64,000 bases of DNA from Actinoplanes campanulatus (GTDB lineage: Bacteria > Actinomycetota > Actinomycetes > Mycobacteriales > Micromonosporaceae), in assembly GCF_014647795.1 (NCBI RefSeq), contig NZ_BMPW01000012.1, positions 62,001 through 126,000 of the forward strand, read 5' to 3'. The notes beneath the pieces are model-generated. The model was not told the origin of the DNA. It saw only the letters and a list, made by a program, of their open reading frames with translations, and did not search any database. Shown piece by piece: positions 27,949 to 36,726 of this stretch (within the stretch, counting starts at the first letter, position 1; each line of letters starts with the position of its first letter). Both the position numbers and the translations under genes were made by a program.

Positions 27949-29082
27949 GTGATTGCACCGCTCATGCTCGGCGACCATGCCGTCAACCCGCCCGTCGTGC
28001 TCGCGCCGATGGCGGGCATCACCAACGTGGCGTTCCGGCGGCTCTGCCGGGAGCAGGGTGGCGGTGTCTACGTCTGCGAGATGATCACCACCCGGGCGCT
28101 GGTGGAGCGGATCCCCAAGACGCTCAAGATGATCGCGTTCGCCGAGGACGAGGGTTTCCGCAGCCTCCAGCTCTACGGCGTGGACCCGGACGTGACGGCG
28201 GCCGCCGTGCGGATGGTCGGCGAGGACGACCTCGCCGATCACATCGACCTCAACTTCGGCTGCCCGGTGCCCAAGGTCACCCGGCGCGGCGGAGGCTCGG
28301 CCCTGCCCTGGCGGCGGCGGCTCTTCGGGCGGATCGTCAGCCAGGCGGTCGCGGCGGCCGAGCCCTTCGGCATCCCGGTCACCATCAAGATGCGCAAGGG
28401 CATCGACGACGACCATCTGACGTACGTCGAAGCCGGCCTCGCCGCACAGGAGGCCGGCGTGGCAGCGGTCGCCCTGCATGCTCGCACCGCCGAGCAGCGC
28501 TACTCGGGCCAGGCCGACTGGGACGCCATCGCCACCTTGAAGCAGGCGCTGGACGTGCCGGTGCTGGGCAACGGCGACATCTGGGAGGGCTCGGACGCGC
28601 TGCGCATGGTCGAGCACACCGGCTGCGACGGCGTGGTGGTGGGCCGTGGCTGCCTGGGCCGTCCGTGGCTCTTCGCCGATCTGGAGGCCGCCTTCACCCA
28701 GGGCGCGAACTATCAGCCGGTGCTGCCCACCCTCGGCGAGGTCGCGAAGATCATCTCCCGGCACGCGCAACTGCTGGTCGAGGCGCTGGAGGACGAGCGG
28801 CACGGCTGCGCCGACTTCCGCAAGCACGTGGCGTGGTATCTGAAGGGCTTCCCGGTCGGCGGTGACCTGCGCCGCAGCCTGGCGATGATCTCGTCGCTGA
28901 CCGAGCTGGACGACCTGCTCGCCAAGCTGGACCCGTCGGTGCCGTTCCCGGCCGACGCGCTGGGCCAGCCGCGCGGCCGGGTCAACGCGCCCGGCAAGGT
29001 CTCCCTGCCGCACGGCTGGCTGGACAGCCGCGACGACGAGACCGTCCCCGAGGGCGCCGAGACGGACGAGTCCGGCGGCTGA
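27949..29082 (+). CDS. dusB: tRNA-dihydrouridine synthase (DusB-like)
   Basis: This 377-residue FMN-dependent TIM-barrel enzyme reduces uridines in tRNA. The motifs are LAPMAGITNVAFRRLCR, NFGCPVPKVTRRGGGSAL (with the catalytic Cys), TIKMRKGIDDDH, ALHARTAEQRYSG and VVVGRGCLGRPWLF. GTG 27949 is the start. It converges with the DUF2786 gene with 3 nt between stops. Confidence 0.95.
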   Translation: MIAPLMLGDHAVNPPVVLAPMAGITNVAFRRLCREQGGGVYVCEMITTRALVERIPKTLKMIAFAEDEGFRSLQLYGVDPDVTAAAVRMVGEDDLADHIDLNFGCPVPKVTRRGGGSALPWRRRLFGRIVSQAVAAAEPFGIPVTIKMRKGIDDDHLTYVEAGLAAQEAGVAAVALHARTAEQRYSGQADWDAIATLKQALDVPVLGNGDIWEGSDALRMVEHTGCDGVVVGRGCLGRPWLFADLEAAFTQGANYQPVLPTLGEVAKIISRHAQLLVEALEDERHGCADFRKHVAWYLKGFPVGGDLRRSLAMISSLTELDDLLAKLDPSVPFPADALGQPRGRVNAPGKVSLPHGWLDSRDDETVPEGAETDESGG

Positions 29083-29085
29083 CCG

Positions 29086-30162
29086 TCAGCGCAGTTCGGC
29101 CTCGTCGGCGGCGGCCCGGCCGGACTCCCAGCCCTCCAGGCTCTCCACGCGGCTTCCGCGGGCCCGGACCGTGCGCGGGAACGCCCGGTCCATCGCCTCG
29201 TGCACCTGCACCTCGCGGCGGCGCAGGACCGGGAGCAGATCACCGTGGCCGGTCATCTCACGCTCGGTGACCTGCCGCAGCCGTTCTCCGATGCGTACGC
29301 CGTACGCGACCAGGAACGACCGTTTGAACGCCTTCAGCCGGGCTTTGCGGACGTTCTTCTCGTCCCGCACCATCGCCCGGTTCGCCTGGACCAGCAGTGA
29401 CGTGTAGAGCAGCTCGACCGCGTCGATGTCGGCGTCGAACCCGAAGATCGTGCTGAACCCCAGCTCCGGCGACCAGACCGTGCGGCAGGTGTTGGCCTGT
29501 GCCACGGCGTCGAGCAGTCCGGCCTTCTCGCTCTCGTACGGGTGGTCCACCCCGATCCGCCGCGCGAATGGCGTCACGTCCACCGCCGGGGCGGCGACCA
29601 CCTCGATCCGGTAGCGGGTGATCAGCTCCTGGGCCTTGGCGCTGTACGACTCCGCCTCGGCCGGGAAGTCGGTGGCCTCCGCCTTGGCCAGCAGCGCCCG
29701 GACCCGGTCGAGGATGCGCTGGTCACCGTGGTGCGGCACGGCTGTCAGGGGAGTGCCGGGCGGCGGGATCAAGATGTCGATGCGGGGCATCCGCCGCAGT
29801 TCGGCGAGCAGGGCGAGCGAGGCGTCGAGCACCGCGATCCGGTCCGGCCGGCGGCCTTCGGGGGTGCGCAGCGTGTCCGCCTGGGCCTGCCAGCGCTCGT
29901 CGACCGGGCTGCGGCCGCGGGCGTAGTCCCGGGCCGCGTCGGCGACCAGCCGGGCCTGGATCGGGTTGCCGCGCCGGGCGACCGCGCGGTGCAGTTCGGC
30001 CGGCTGCCAGCCGTTGCCGAAGAGACGGCTGAACTCGCTGCTCAATGCTGCTGTCAGCGCCGCGTCCACCTCGATGGACGGGGCGCCGGTCAGTACGTCC
30101 AGCGCGTCCTCGTGATCGAGTGCCCCGGACCGTACCGCCTCGATGATGTCCCGGGCCGCCAT
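29086..30162 (-). CDS. DUF2786 domain protein
   Basis: In this 358-residue protein the central segment ILDRVRALLAKAEATDFPAEAES YSAKAQELITRY (joined) is the DUF2786 signature, a domain also found in phage and defence-related proteins. The N-terminal 130 residues are helical and unassigned, and the C-terminal part is charged. Function is unknown. ATG 30162 starts the protein. Confidence 0.8.
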   Translation of the reverse strand: MAARDIIEAVRSGALDHEDALDVLTGAPSIEVDAALTAALSSEFSRLFGNGWQPAELHRAVARRGNPIQARLVADAARDYARGRSPVDERWQAQADTLRTPEGRRPDRIAVLDASLALLAELRRMPRIDILIPPPGTPLTAVPHHGDQRILDRVRALLAKAEATDFPAEAESYSAKAQELITRYRIEVVAAPAVDVTPFARRIGVDHPYESEKAGLLDAVAQANTCRTVWSPELGFSTIFGFDADIDAVELLYTSLLVQANRAMVRDEKNVRKARLKAFKRSFLVAYGVRIGERLRQVTEREMTGHGDLLPVLRRREVQVHEAMDRAFPRTVRARGSRVESLEGWESGRAAADEAELR

Positions 30163-30238
30163 GGGAGGGAATGGTAGTTGCCGGGGTCCTGGTTCCCGGC
30201 CAGGGCCCCGGCGCCGTGACCGCCGAGCGGCCGGACAG

Positions 30239-31852
30239 TCACGGAGTCAGCAGTAGAACATCCCGGATTTGCCCGTTCTGTCCGGCCAGACGGTAGCCGC
30301 CTGTGACCAAGGCCTCGATGCGCCACCGCGTGCCGCCGAGCGCCTTTCGGCTGAACGAGTCGGTGACCCGGTACCAGCCGTCAGCCGTGTGGGTGAACCG
30401 CCAGGTCCTGCCGATCAGCCGGGTGTCGTCCAGGTCGGTGAGCAGCACGTCACCGACCGGCTGGATCCGGAAGTCCGGGCAGTCACCGGCAATGAAGGTC
30501 TGCACCGCGGACCCCGCCCCGCCGCATCCGGCGGGCTGAAGGGCCCGGCCGGCCAGCGGGTTGACGATCCGGGACCAGCCCTCGGTGGTGGGCTCCAGCC
30601 GGAACCGCTGGCAGTCGTTGGCCAGCCAGCCCCACTGCGCCACCCGGGCGCCGTCGGCGTCGATGCAGGCGGCCACCTCGGCCACCTTGTTGCTCCTACG
30701 GTTGGTCAGGCTCACGAAGCCGTTGCCACGGTCGATGAGCTGCCACTGCCGGCAGGTGTCGCCGCTGTCGGCGGTGGCGAGGGTGATGTCGGCGCCCTCG
30801 TAGCCGCAGGTGGCGTTCGCCAGGGCGGCGCCGCTGCCGGAGTGGATCAGCTGTACGTACGCCGGGCCGTGGCCGTGGCCGCGGTTGCCGCTGAGCGGGT
30901 CGGACAGTCGGGGCCAGCCGTCGACCCACCGGATCCGGCGGATCGAGCCCTTCGGGTCGCCGTCGTCCGCGCTGTCGTAGTAGTGGTGGGCGAACAGGTC
31001 GCCGTAGACGTCGCCGTGGCCCGGGCCGGCGAAGCCGTTGTAGCCGGCCAGGATCTGCGAGCCGCCACCCTCGGTGAGGGCCACGCCGTCGGCGTCCACG
31101 TACGGGCCGGTGATCGCCCGGGACCGGCCGACCATCACCCGGTAGTCGCTGTTCACGCCCCGGCAGCAGAAGTCGAAGCTGGCGAACAGGTAGTACCAGC
31201 CGCCGTGGTAGGTCACCGACGGGCCCTCGATCGCCATGCCGTTGCGGGAGGCGATCCGGTACTCGGTGGTGTCCGTGGTGGACAGCAGGCCGGTCCGGAC
31301 GTCCAGGTGCCGCATCCGCAGCCCGTCCCAGAACGAGCCGTACGACAGGTAGGCGTTGCCGGCCCGGTCGAAGCTGACGTCCGGGTCGATGGCGTTGACG
31401 TTCTCCACGCCGCTGGTCGTGCGCATGACCATGCCCCGGTCCACCCAGCGCGGGTTCGCCAGGGACCTGGTGGTGGCCAGGCCGATCACCGAGTTGTTGG
31501 TGCCGAACGAGGAGGCCGCGTAGTACAGGTGGTACTCGCCGTCGAAGTAGTTGATGTCCGGCGCCCAGAAGTCGGCCGGGGTGACGCCGAGTTCCTCGAC
31601 CACCCAGGCCGGCGGGGTGTCGAACACGGTGTCGACGTAGGTCCAGTTGATCAGGTCGGTGGACCGGCGGATCGGCAGGTAGGTCCGGGTGCCGCTGTCC
31701 CCGGTGATGATCTCGTAGTAGTAGCGGCCTTGTTTGATCAGGGTGGGGTCGTGGGCGACGGGGTCGGGGTTGGTCCGTGCCGCGGCCTGGGCGGGCACGA
31801 CCGGTGACGTGATCAGAAGTGTGGCGGCGAGCAGAGCACCGAGTATTTTCAC
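30239..31852 (-). CDS. Secreted GH43 arabinanase-like enzyme with a ricin-type lectin domain
   Basis: This 537-residue protein has a Sec signal (MKILGALLAATLLITSP...AQA). The five-bladed GH43 domain (residues ~30-340) shows the three acidic residues expected: Asp in VAHDPTLIKQ, Asp in NAIDPDVSFD and Glu in AIEGPSVTYH. An endo-1,5-alpha-L-arabinanase-type role on plant arabinan is likely. The rest is a ricin/CBM13-like beta-trefoil (HSGSGAALANATC; QWQLIDRGNGFVSLTNRRS) that binds sugars. The start is GTG 31852, and a LacI-type operator lies 40 bp upstream. Confidence 0.87.
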   Translation of the reverse strand: MKILGALLAATLLITSPVVPAQAAARTNPDPVAHDPTLIKQGRYYYEIITGDSGTRTYLPIRRSTDLINWTYVDTVFDTPPAWVVEELGVTPADFWAPDINYFDGEYHLYYAASSFGTNNSVIGLATTRSLANPRWVDRGMVMRTTSGVENVNAIDPDVSFDRAGNAYLSYGSFWDGLRMRHLDVRTGLLSTTDTTEYRIASRNGMAIEGPSVTYHGGWYYLFASFDFCCRGVNSDYRVMVGRSRAITGPYVDADGVALTEGGGSQILAGYNGFAGPGHGDVYGDLFAHHYYDSADDGDPKGSIRRIRWVDGWPRLSDPLSGNRGHGHGPAYVQLIHSGSGAALANATCGYEGADITLATADSGDTCRQWQLIDRGNGFVSLTNRRSNKVAEVAACIDADGARVAQWGWLANDCQRFRLEPTTEGWSRIVNPLAGRALQPAGCGGAGSAVQTFIAGDCPDFRIQPVGDVLLTDLDDTRLIGRTWRFTHTADGWYRVTDSFSRKALGGTRWRIEALVTGGYRLAGQNGQIRDVLLLTP

Positions 31853-31891
31853 GGGTCCTCACAGACGGAAGCGCAGGGTGCTGGCACACCC

Positions 31892-31907
31892 TTTGCAGCG
31901 CTGCAAA
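31892..31907. promoter_or_regulatory. LacI-family-type operator upstream of the GH43 gene
   Basis: TTTGCAGC-GCTGCAAA is a perfect 16-bp palindrome with a central CG step, the usual form of LacI/GalR operators (TTTGCA...TGCAAA). It lies 40 nt upstream of the arabinanase start, where it could block the promoter until sugar is present. The regulator gene is not in this window. Confidence 0.7.
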
Positions 31908-32036
31908 ACAGGATGCACGCGCGTCGATCCGACGGCAAGGGGCTACGTCCCGGAAACCTTGTTCACGGATCGCCGCAGGGGCGGGGAGGGCGGTGCCGGC
32001 CCTCCCCGCCAGGGGGTGGCGATCACGCCTCGTACC

Positions 32037-32408
32037 TCAGACGTCGAGGTCGTTCTCGATGCGGCGCAGCTGATGCCGGGACATCGCGAGGTTCGCCCGG
32101 TCGCGCCGCAGCGCCACGTAGAGGAAGAGGCCCTTCCCGGAGCGGCTCGTGAGGGGCCGGATCATGTGGTACTGCGTATCCAGCGTGATCAGGATGTCCT
32201 CGATCTTCTCGGAGAGGTTCAGCATCTCCATGGCGCGCAGTTTCGCGCGTACCACGTCGGTGTTGCCCGCGGCGGCGACCGTCAGGTCGAGCTCCTTCCC
32301 GCCGCCCAGAGTGCCCAGGGCCATGCCGCTGGTGTGGTCCACGAGCGCGACGCCGATGCAGCCGTCGATCTCCATGATTTCCTTGAGTGCGGTGTCCATG
32401 TCGGGCAT
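32037..32408 (-). CDS. Roadblock/LC7 domain protein A
   Basis: This 123-residue protein is entirely one Roadblock/LC7 domain (GCIGVALVDHTSGMALGTLGG; KIEDILITLDTQYHMIRPL; GLFLYVALRRDRANLAMSRH). These proteins bind small Ras/Mgl-type GTPases and act as regulators or adaptors. It is the last of five genes in a same-strand cluster. No GTPase is adjacent. Confidence 0.85.
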   Translation of the reverse strand: MPDMDTALKEIMEIDGCIGVALVDHTSGMALGTLGGGKELDLTVAAAGNTDVVRAKLRAMEMLNLSEKIEDILITLDTQYHMIRPLTSRSGKGLFLYVALRRDRANLAMSRHQLRRIENDLDV

Positions 32409-32450
32409 GGGATTTCTTCCTCCGTTGCGGTGGGATGGGTTGTGTAACGG

Positions 32451-32939
32451 TCAGCCGGTCGCCTGGCGGCGCCGGGCGACGTTCGGCAGGGTGGCCATCG
32501 GGGTCCGCCGGGCCAGCGGAGTGGATGGACCGGCCTGCGTGGGGATCTCCGGCCGCAGTTGCGGCGCGGTGTCCAGGGCGAGGATGCGGATCAGCCGGCG
32601 TACGCACCGCCGCGCCTCGAGATGGACCATGGCGAGGTTCGCGTCACCCGAGGTGACCACGGTGAGCAGGGCGTTGGGCCCCGCGGTGTACGAGGTGATG
32701 TAGCCGCCGTCGCACTCCACCACGGATTCCCGCAGCTCACCGTGATTGACCGCGTGCGCGAAGCGCCGGGCCAGAGCGAGGTGGGCCGCGGCCAGGGCCG
32801 CGAGGGTGTCCGGTTCGATGCCGTGCGAGTCGTGCGCGACGACCAGCCCGTCCGCGGTGGCGAGCACGCTGCCGGACAACTCCGGCACCCTGGTGCGCAG
32901 GCGGCCGAGTTCCTCGAGTACCGCCGGATCCACCGTCAT
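32451..32939 (-). CDS. Roadblock/LC7 domain protein B with a basic tail
   Basis: This 162-residue protein has a Roadblock/LC7 domain (GSVLATADGLVVAHDSHGIE; GGYITSYTAGPNALLTVVTS; NLAMVHLEARRCVRRLIRIL) followed by a ~35-residue Pro/Arg-rich tail. ATG 32939 is chosen since a good ribosome-binding site precedes it (AGGA). It resembles the conservon-type Roadblock proteins (CvnB), but the kinase, DUF742 and GTPase partners are missing. Confidence 0.82.
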   Translation of the reverse strand: MTVDPAVLEELGRLRTRVPELSGSVLATADGLVVAHDSHGIEPDTLAALAAAHLALARRFAHAVNHGELRESVVECDGGYITSYTAGPNALLTVVTSGDANLAMVHLEARRCVRRLIRILALDTAPQLRPEIPTQAGPSTPLARRTPMATLPNVARRRQATG

Positions 32940-32977
32940 CCTCTCCTCGCTCCTTCGGCTGGTCGGGGGTGCGCGCG

Positions 32978-33988
32978 TCACCGCAGTGCCCTCAGTGCGG
33001 TGCGTATGCGCTTGAGCAGGACCTCGTCGGTGCCCTGGTGCACCGGCGGGCTATCGGTGGCCAGTTCCTTCGGCAGCTTCGCGCCGGGTTTCCGGCGGGC
33101 CAGTCGAGGTGGCCGGTTCGTCGCGGTGGGGCTTTCCACGGCCGCGGAGGCCGATGGGGGGTCGCTGTTCGGAGGCGGGTGCCGGGCCGTGGGTTCCGGG
33201 CCTTTCATTCCAGAGATCACCGGTACGGCCGGAGTGGTCCGGTCCACCGGCGCCGAGGCCCCCCGTGGGTGCGGCAGCCGGACGAACTCGGGACCGTCGG
33301 CCGCCCGCGTCTCGGGCAGCTCGATCAGTCCGGCAGCGGCCATCCGGCGCAGCTCCTGGATGGTCGCGTACCCGGCCCGGCCGAGCAGTTGGGCCAGGTC
33401 GGCCGGGGTGCGCTGACCGTCGGCGTGGACCAGGAGCTCCCACTGCGCGGCGGTGACCGTCACCCGTTCCCGGGGTGGCCGGGTGACCGGGCTGACCGGC
33501 TCCACGTCGATCCGCCGGTTCGGGAAGATCTCGTCGAGCAGGTGGACCCGGCGGAGCACCTCCCGGCTGACCGCGGCCGCGTCGATGTGCACGACCGCGC
33601 CCAGCCAGTGGGTGGCGCCGGGCAGGAACTCGACCGGCGCCGACTCCGCGGAGAGTGCGAAGTACGCCGCGTCGTAGGTCGCGCCGAGCACGCACAACTC
33701 CAGCTCGCCCTGGGTGAGGTGGCCCTGCTCGACCAGCAGCCGGCCCACCCAGGCGGTCGAGGTGCCCAGGTCGAGCGCGCTCTGCCAGGTGCGCCCGGCG
33801 AGCCGCCCGGACGAGGTGAGCAGTTCGCCCACCCCGGGCGCGGCCGGCGACTCGGCGTAGATGACGCGGCCCTCGAAGACGTAGACCGCGCCGCCGGGGT
33901 GGCCACCCACCATCAGCGCTCCGGTCTGCCGTGCTTCGGCGACCCGCGTGAGCAGGTCGCCGGGCGCGGCGGTCTTCGTCGGGGCCAC
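32978..33988 (-). CDS. DUF4388 (PATAN) protein with winged-helix-like middle domain
   Basis: In this 336-residue protein residues ~8-110 match DUF4388/PATAN (QTGALMVGGHPGGAVYVFEG RVIYAESPAAPGVGELL, joined), a domain found in bacterial response regulators and GTPase-linked proteins. Residues ~175-225 look like a winged helix (TPADLAQLLGRAGYATIQELRR). The C-terminal 100 residues are Pro/Ser-rich and disordered, ending in a helix. It probably links a signal to DNA or to Roadblock partners. Confidence 0.78.
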   Translation of the reverse strand: MAPTKTAAPGDLLTRVAEARQTGALMVGGHPGGAVYVFEGRVIYAESPAAPGVGELLTSSGRLAGRTWQSALDLGTSTAWVGRLLVEQGHLTQGELELCVLGATYDAAYFALSAESAPVEFLPGATHWLGAVVHIDAAAVSREVLRRVHLLDEIFPNRRIDVEPVSPVTRPPRERVTVTAAQWELLVHADGQRTPADLAQLLGRAGYATIQELRRMAAAGLIELPETRAADGPEFVRLPHPRGASAPVDRTTPAVPVISGMKGPEPTARHPPPNSDPPSASAAVESPTATNRPPRLARRKPGAKLPKELATDSPPVHQGTDEVLLKRIRTALRALR

Positions 33989-34018
33989 CGATCGCTCCTT
34001 CGTGGTCAGTGGAACGGG

Positions 34019-34402
34019 TCATCGGGCCGTGACCAGTTCGTCGGCCAGGCGTTGCATCATCCGGCGGGCCACGGCGAGGTTGCCGCGGATCCGGTCCAGC
34101 CACACGTAGAGCACCAGGCGGCTGTCGAATTCGGTCTGGACCATTCGCAGGAGGTGGTAGCCCCCGGCGGTGGTGATGATCAGGTCTTCGAGCAGGTCGT
34201 GCGGTATGGCCGAGACGAACAGCGATCGGCTGTTCGCGGCCTGGACCACCTCTGCCGTTCCGGCGGCGGCGGCCTCGTGGTCCTCGTTCGGCGCGGCTCC
34301 GGTCGTGGCGACCGGGAAACCCGTGGTGTAGTCGACGATGCTGGCGCCGACGGCGCCGGGGATCGTCATGGCTTCCTGTAGACAGTGGTCGACGCCGGGC
34401 AC
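34019..34402 (-). CDS. Roadblock/LC7 domain protein C
   Basis: This 127-residue single Roadblock/LC7 domain (GAVGASIVDYTTGFPVATTG; LLEDLIITTAGGYHLLRMVQ; RLVLYVWLDRIRGNLAVARR) lies between the two PATAN genes. Its sequence differs clearly from the other two Roadblock proteins of the cluster, so heteromeric assembly is plausible. Confidence 0.83.
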   Translation of the reverse strand: MPGVDHCLQEAMTIPGAVGASIVDYTTGFPVATTGAAPNEDHEAAAAGTAEVVQAANSRSLFVSAIPHDLLEDLIITTAGGYHLLRMVQTEFDSRLVLYVWLDRIRGNLAVARRMMQRLADELVTAR

Positions 34403-34502
34403 TTCACTCCTCAGCGTTGCGGTCGGCGGTCAGACCCTTCCCGTCCGCCACCGTGGGCCATCCTCCGGTGACCGTGCGACTACAAGTCGCACGTTCTGTG
34501 CG

Positions 34503-35009
34503 TCATGGTCCGGTGGCGGTGACCCGTTTGCGGGGCCGCCGTGGACCGGGCACGGCACGCAGCCGGGCCGCGGTGAGATGGCCCGGCGAGCCGAGGTCCA
34601 CGCCGGGCACCTCGCCCAGCCAGTGCCGCTCGCCGGGCACGAAGCGGGCCGGCGCGTCGGCCTGTTGCAGCAGCACGTGGGCGGCGTCGGCGATGACCGC
34701 CACCACCCGCAGGGACAGTTCGTTCTGGCCGAGCCAGCCGTCGCGCAGCAGCACCCGGCCGACCCGGTGGCCGCCGCGGCCCTCCGCGTACACGGTCCGC
34801 CAGGTCTGTGGGGCGAGCCGGCCGGACGACACCAGCCGTTCGCCGAGGCCCGGGCAGGCGGGCGACTCGGCGTACGAGATGCGGCCGGCGATCAGGTAGA
34901 GCACCCCACCCGGTACGCCGCCGACATGCAGCGCGCCGGTCCGGCCGGACTCGCCCAGTTCGGTGAGCAGGCGCCGCATCGATGCGGTCGCCGGTGAACC
35001 AGGAATCAC
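34503..35009 (-). CDS. Short DUF4388 (PATAN) protein
   Basis: This 168-residue protein is a shortened paralogue of the 336-residue PATAN protein: GRTGALHVGGVPGGVLYLIA GRISYAESPACPGLGERLVS (joined) aligns with the same region there, and VGRVLLRDGWLGQNELSLRV with VGRLLVEQGHLTQGELELCV. The winged-helix part is absent. It is the first gene of the five-gene Roadblock/PATAN run. Confidence 0.8.
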   Translation of the reverse strand: MIPGSPATASMRRLLTELGESGRTGALHVGGVPGGVLYLIAGRISYAESPACPGLGERLVSSGRLAPQTWRTVYAEGRGGHRVGRVLLRDGWLGQNELSLRVVAVIADAAHVLLQQADAPARFVPGERHWLGEVPGVDLGSPGHLTAARLRAVPGPRRPRKRVTATGP

Positions 35010-35130
35010 GGATTGTCATCCTGAGGCAATCGTCGAGTGACGTCGTCGCACGCGCGGTGCGCTGTTTCGTCCTGGTTCACCCGCCCGGGTCGCGTAACAT
35101 GATCGCCATCTGTCGATCCCGGGAGGCGGA

Positions 35131-35475
35131 ATGCCCAGTCGGTGGGAGCAGGTCGTGGTGGACTGCGCGGACCCGGCGCGACTGGCCCGATGGTGGGCCG
35201 AGGCGCTCGATTACGTGATCGTCCACGAGACCCCGGACGAGGTGGAGATCCGTCGCACCCCCGATGAGCTGCCGGGACTGCTGTTCGGCACGAGTCCGGA
35301 CGTCAAGCGGCACAAGAACCGGCTGCACCTCGACCTGCGCCCGGACGATCAGGCGGCCGAGGTGGAGCGGCTCGTCGGGATGGGCGCCCGCCCGGTCGCC
35401 GTCGGCCAGGTGGAGGTGCCCTGGGTGGTGCTGGCCGACCCGGAGGGCAACGAGTTCTGCGTGCTCAGCGCCTGA
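35131..35475 (+). CDS. VOC/glyoxalase-like domain protein
   Basis: This 114-residue protein has a glyoxalase-like fold (VVVDCADPARLARWWAEALD at the start; KNRLHLDLRPDDQAAEVERL in the middle; WVVLADPEGNEFCVLSA at the end). The His and Glu at expected metal positions (RLHLDL; EGNEFC) are present. No substrate can be assigned. Confidence 0.85.
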   Translation: MPSRWEQVVVDCADPARLARWWAEALDYVIVHETPDEVEIRRTPDELPGLLFGTSPDVKRHKNRLHLDLRPDDQAAEVERLVGMGARPVAVGQVEVPWVVLADPEGNEFCVLSA

Positions 35476-35506
35476 ACCGGCGGGCATCCGGCTTAGGGTG
35501 GGGATC

Positions 35507-36715
35507 ATGACGGCCGCCGACGCTCAGCGGTGGGCAGCCGAGCCCGCCAAGGACAGCGGGTACGGTCGCACGCCGTACCAGCGGGACCGTGCCCGGGTGC
35601 TGCACTCGGCCGCGTTCCGCCGGCTCGCCGCGAAGACCCAGGTGCACACCGCCGGGTCGGACGACTTCCTGCGTACCCGGCTCACCCACTCGCTGGAGGT
35701 CGCCCAGATCTCCCGGGAGATGGGCGCCCGGCTGGGCTGCGACCCGGACGTGGTGGACGTCGCCGGCCTGGCCCACGACCTGGGGCACCCACCCTTCGGG
35801 CACAACGGCGAGGCCGCCCTGGACGCGGTCGCCGGACCGTGCGGTGGCTTCGAGGGGAACGCGCAGACCCTTCGGGTGATCACCCGTCTGGAGGCGAAGG
35901 AGCCCGGCGCCGGGCTCAACCTGACCCGGGCCACCCTGGACGCCTGCTCCAAGTACCCGTGGTTCCGCAAACCCGGCAACCGCAAGTTCGGGGTGTACGC
36001 CGACGACCGCCCGGTCTTCGAGTGGCTGCGCGACGGGCGCGCCGACGAGCGCCGCTGCCTGGAGGCGCAGGTCATGGACTGGGCCGACGACGTCGCCTAC
36101 TCGGTGCACGACGTCGAGGACGGGGTGCACGGCGGCTACATCGACCTGGACACGCTGCGCGACCCGGGGGAGCGGGCCGCGCTCTGCGCCGACGTGGCCG
36201 CCACCTACTCCACCGAGACGCCCGGCGAGCTGGCCGCCGCCCTCGGGCGACTGCTCGCCGACCCGGCCGTGGCGGAGGTCCGCGGCTACGACGGGGGGTA
36301 CCAGTCCCTGGTCGCCCTCAAACGGATGACCAGCGTGCTGACCGGCCGGTTCGTCGCCTCGGCGGTGGGCGCCACGCAGAGCCGGCACGGCACCGGGCCG
36401 CTGCGCCGGTACGACGCCGACCTGATCGTCCCGCGTACGGTCCGGAACCAGTGCGCGCTGCTCAAGGGCATGGCGCTGCGCTACGTGATGCGCGCCCGGG
36501 GCGAGGGCTGGTACGAGCGGCAGCGGATCGTCCTGACCGAGCTGGTGGAGGCGCTCACCCGTACCCCGGAGAGGTTGGATCCGCTTTTCCGGCCGCTTCA
36601 TGCGGCCGCCGCGGACGACGCCGCGGCACTGCGCGTGGTGATCGACCAGGTCGCGTCGCTCACCGACCACGCCGCGGTGGCGTGGCACCGGACCCTGCTG
36701 GCGGGCCGCCGGTAG
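35507..36715 (+). CDS. dgt: Deoxyguanosinetriphosphate triphosphohydrolase-like protein (Dgt)
   Basis: This 402-residue HD-domain dNTP triphosphohydrolase starts with the family's FRRLAAKTQVHTAGSDDFLR; HD ligands are in RLTHSLEVAQISRE, GLAHDLGHPPFGHNGE and MDWADDVAYSVHDVEDG. It removes triphosphate from dNTPs. ATG 35507 is chosen. It is followed within about 20 nt by dnaG, the common actinobacterial arrangement. Confidence 0.94.
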   Translation: MTAADAQRWAAEPAKDSGYGRTPYQRDRARVLHSAAFRRLAAKTQVHTAGSDDFLRTRLTHSLEVAQISREMGARLGCDPDVVDVAGLAHDLGHPPFGHNGEAALDAVAGPCGGFEGNAQTLRVITRLEAKEPGAGLNLTRATLDACSKYPWFRKPGNRKFGVYADDRPVFEWLRDGRADERRCLEAQVMDWADDVAYSVHDVEDGVHGGYIDLDTLRDPGERAALCADVAATYSTETPGELAAALGRLLADPAVAEVRGYDGGYQSLVALKRMTSVLTGRFVASAVGATQSRHGTGPLRRYDADLIVPRTVRNQCALLKGMALRYVMRARGEGWYERQRIVLTELVEALTRTPERLDPLFRPLHAAAADDAAALRVVIDQVASLTDHAAVAWHRTLLAGRR

Positions 36716-36726
36716 CGCGAGGCAGG

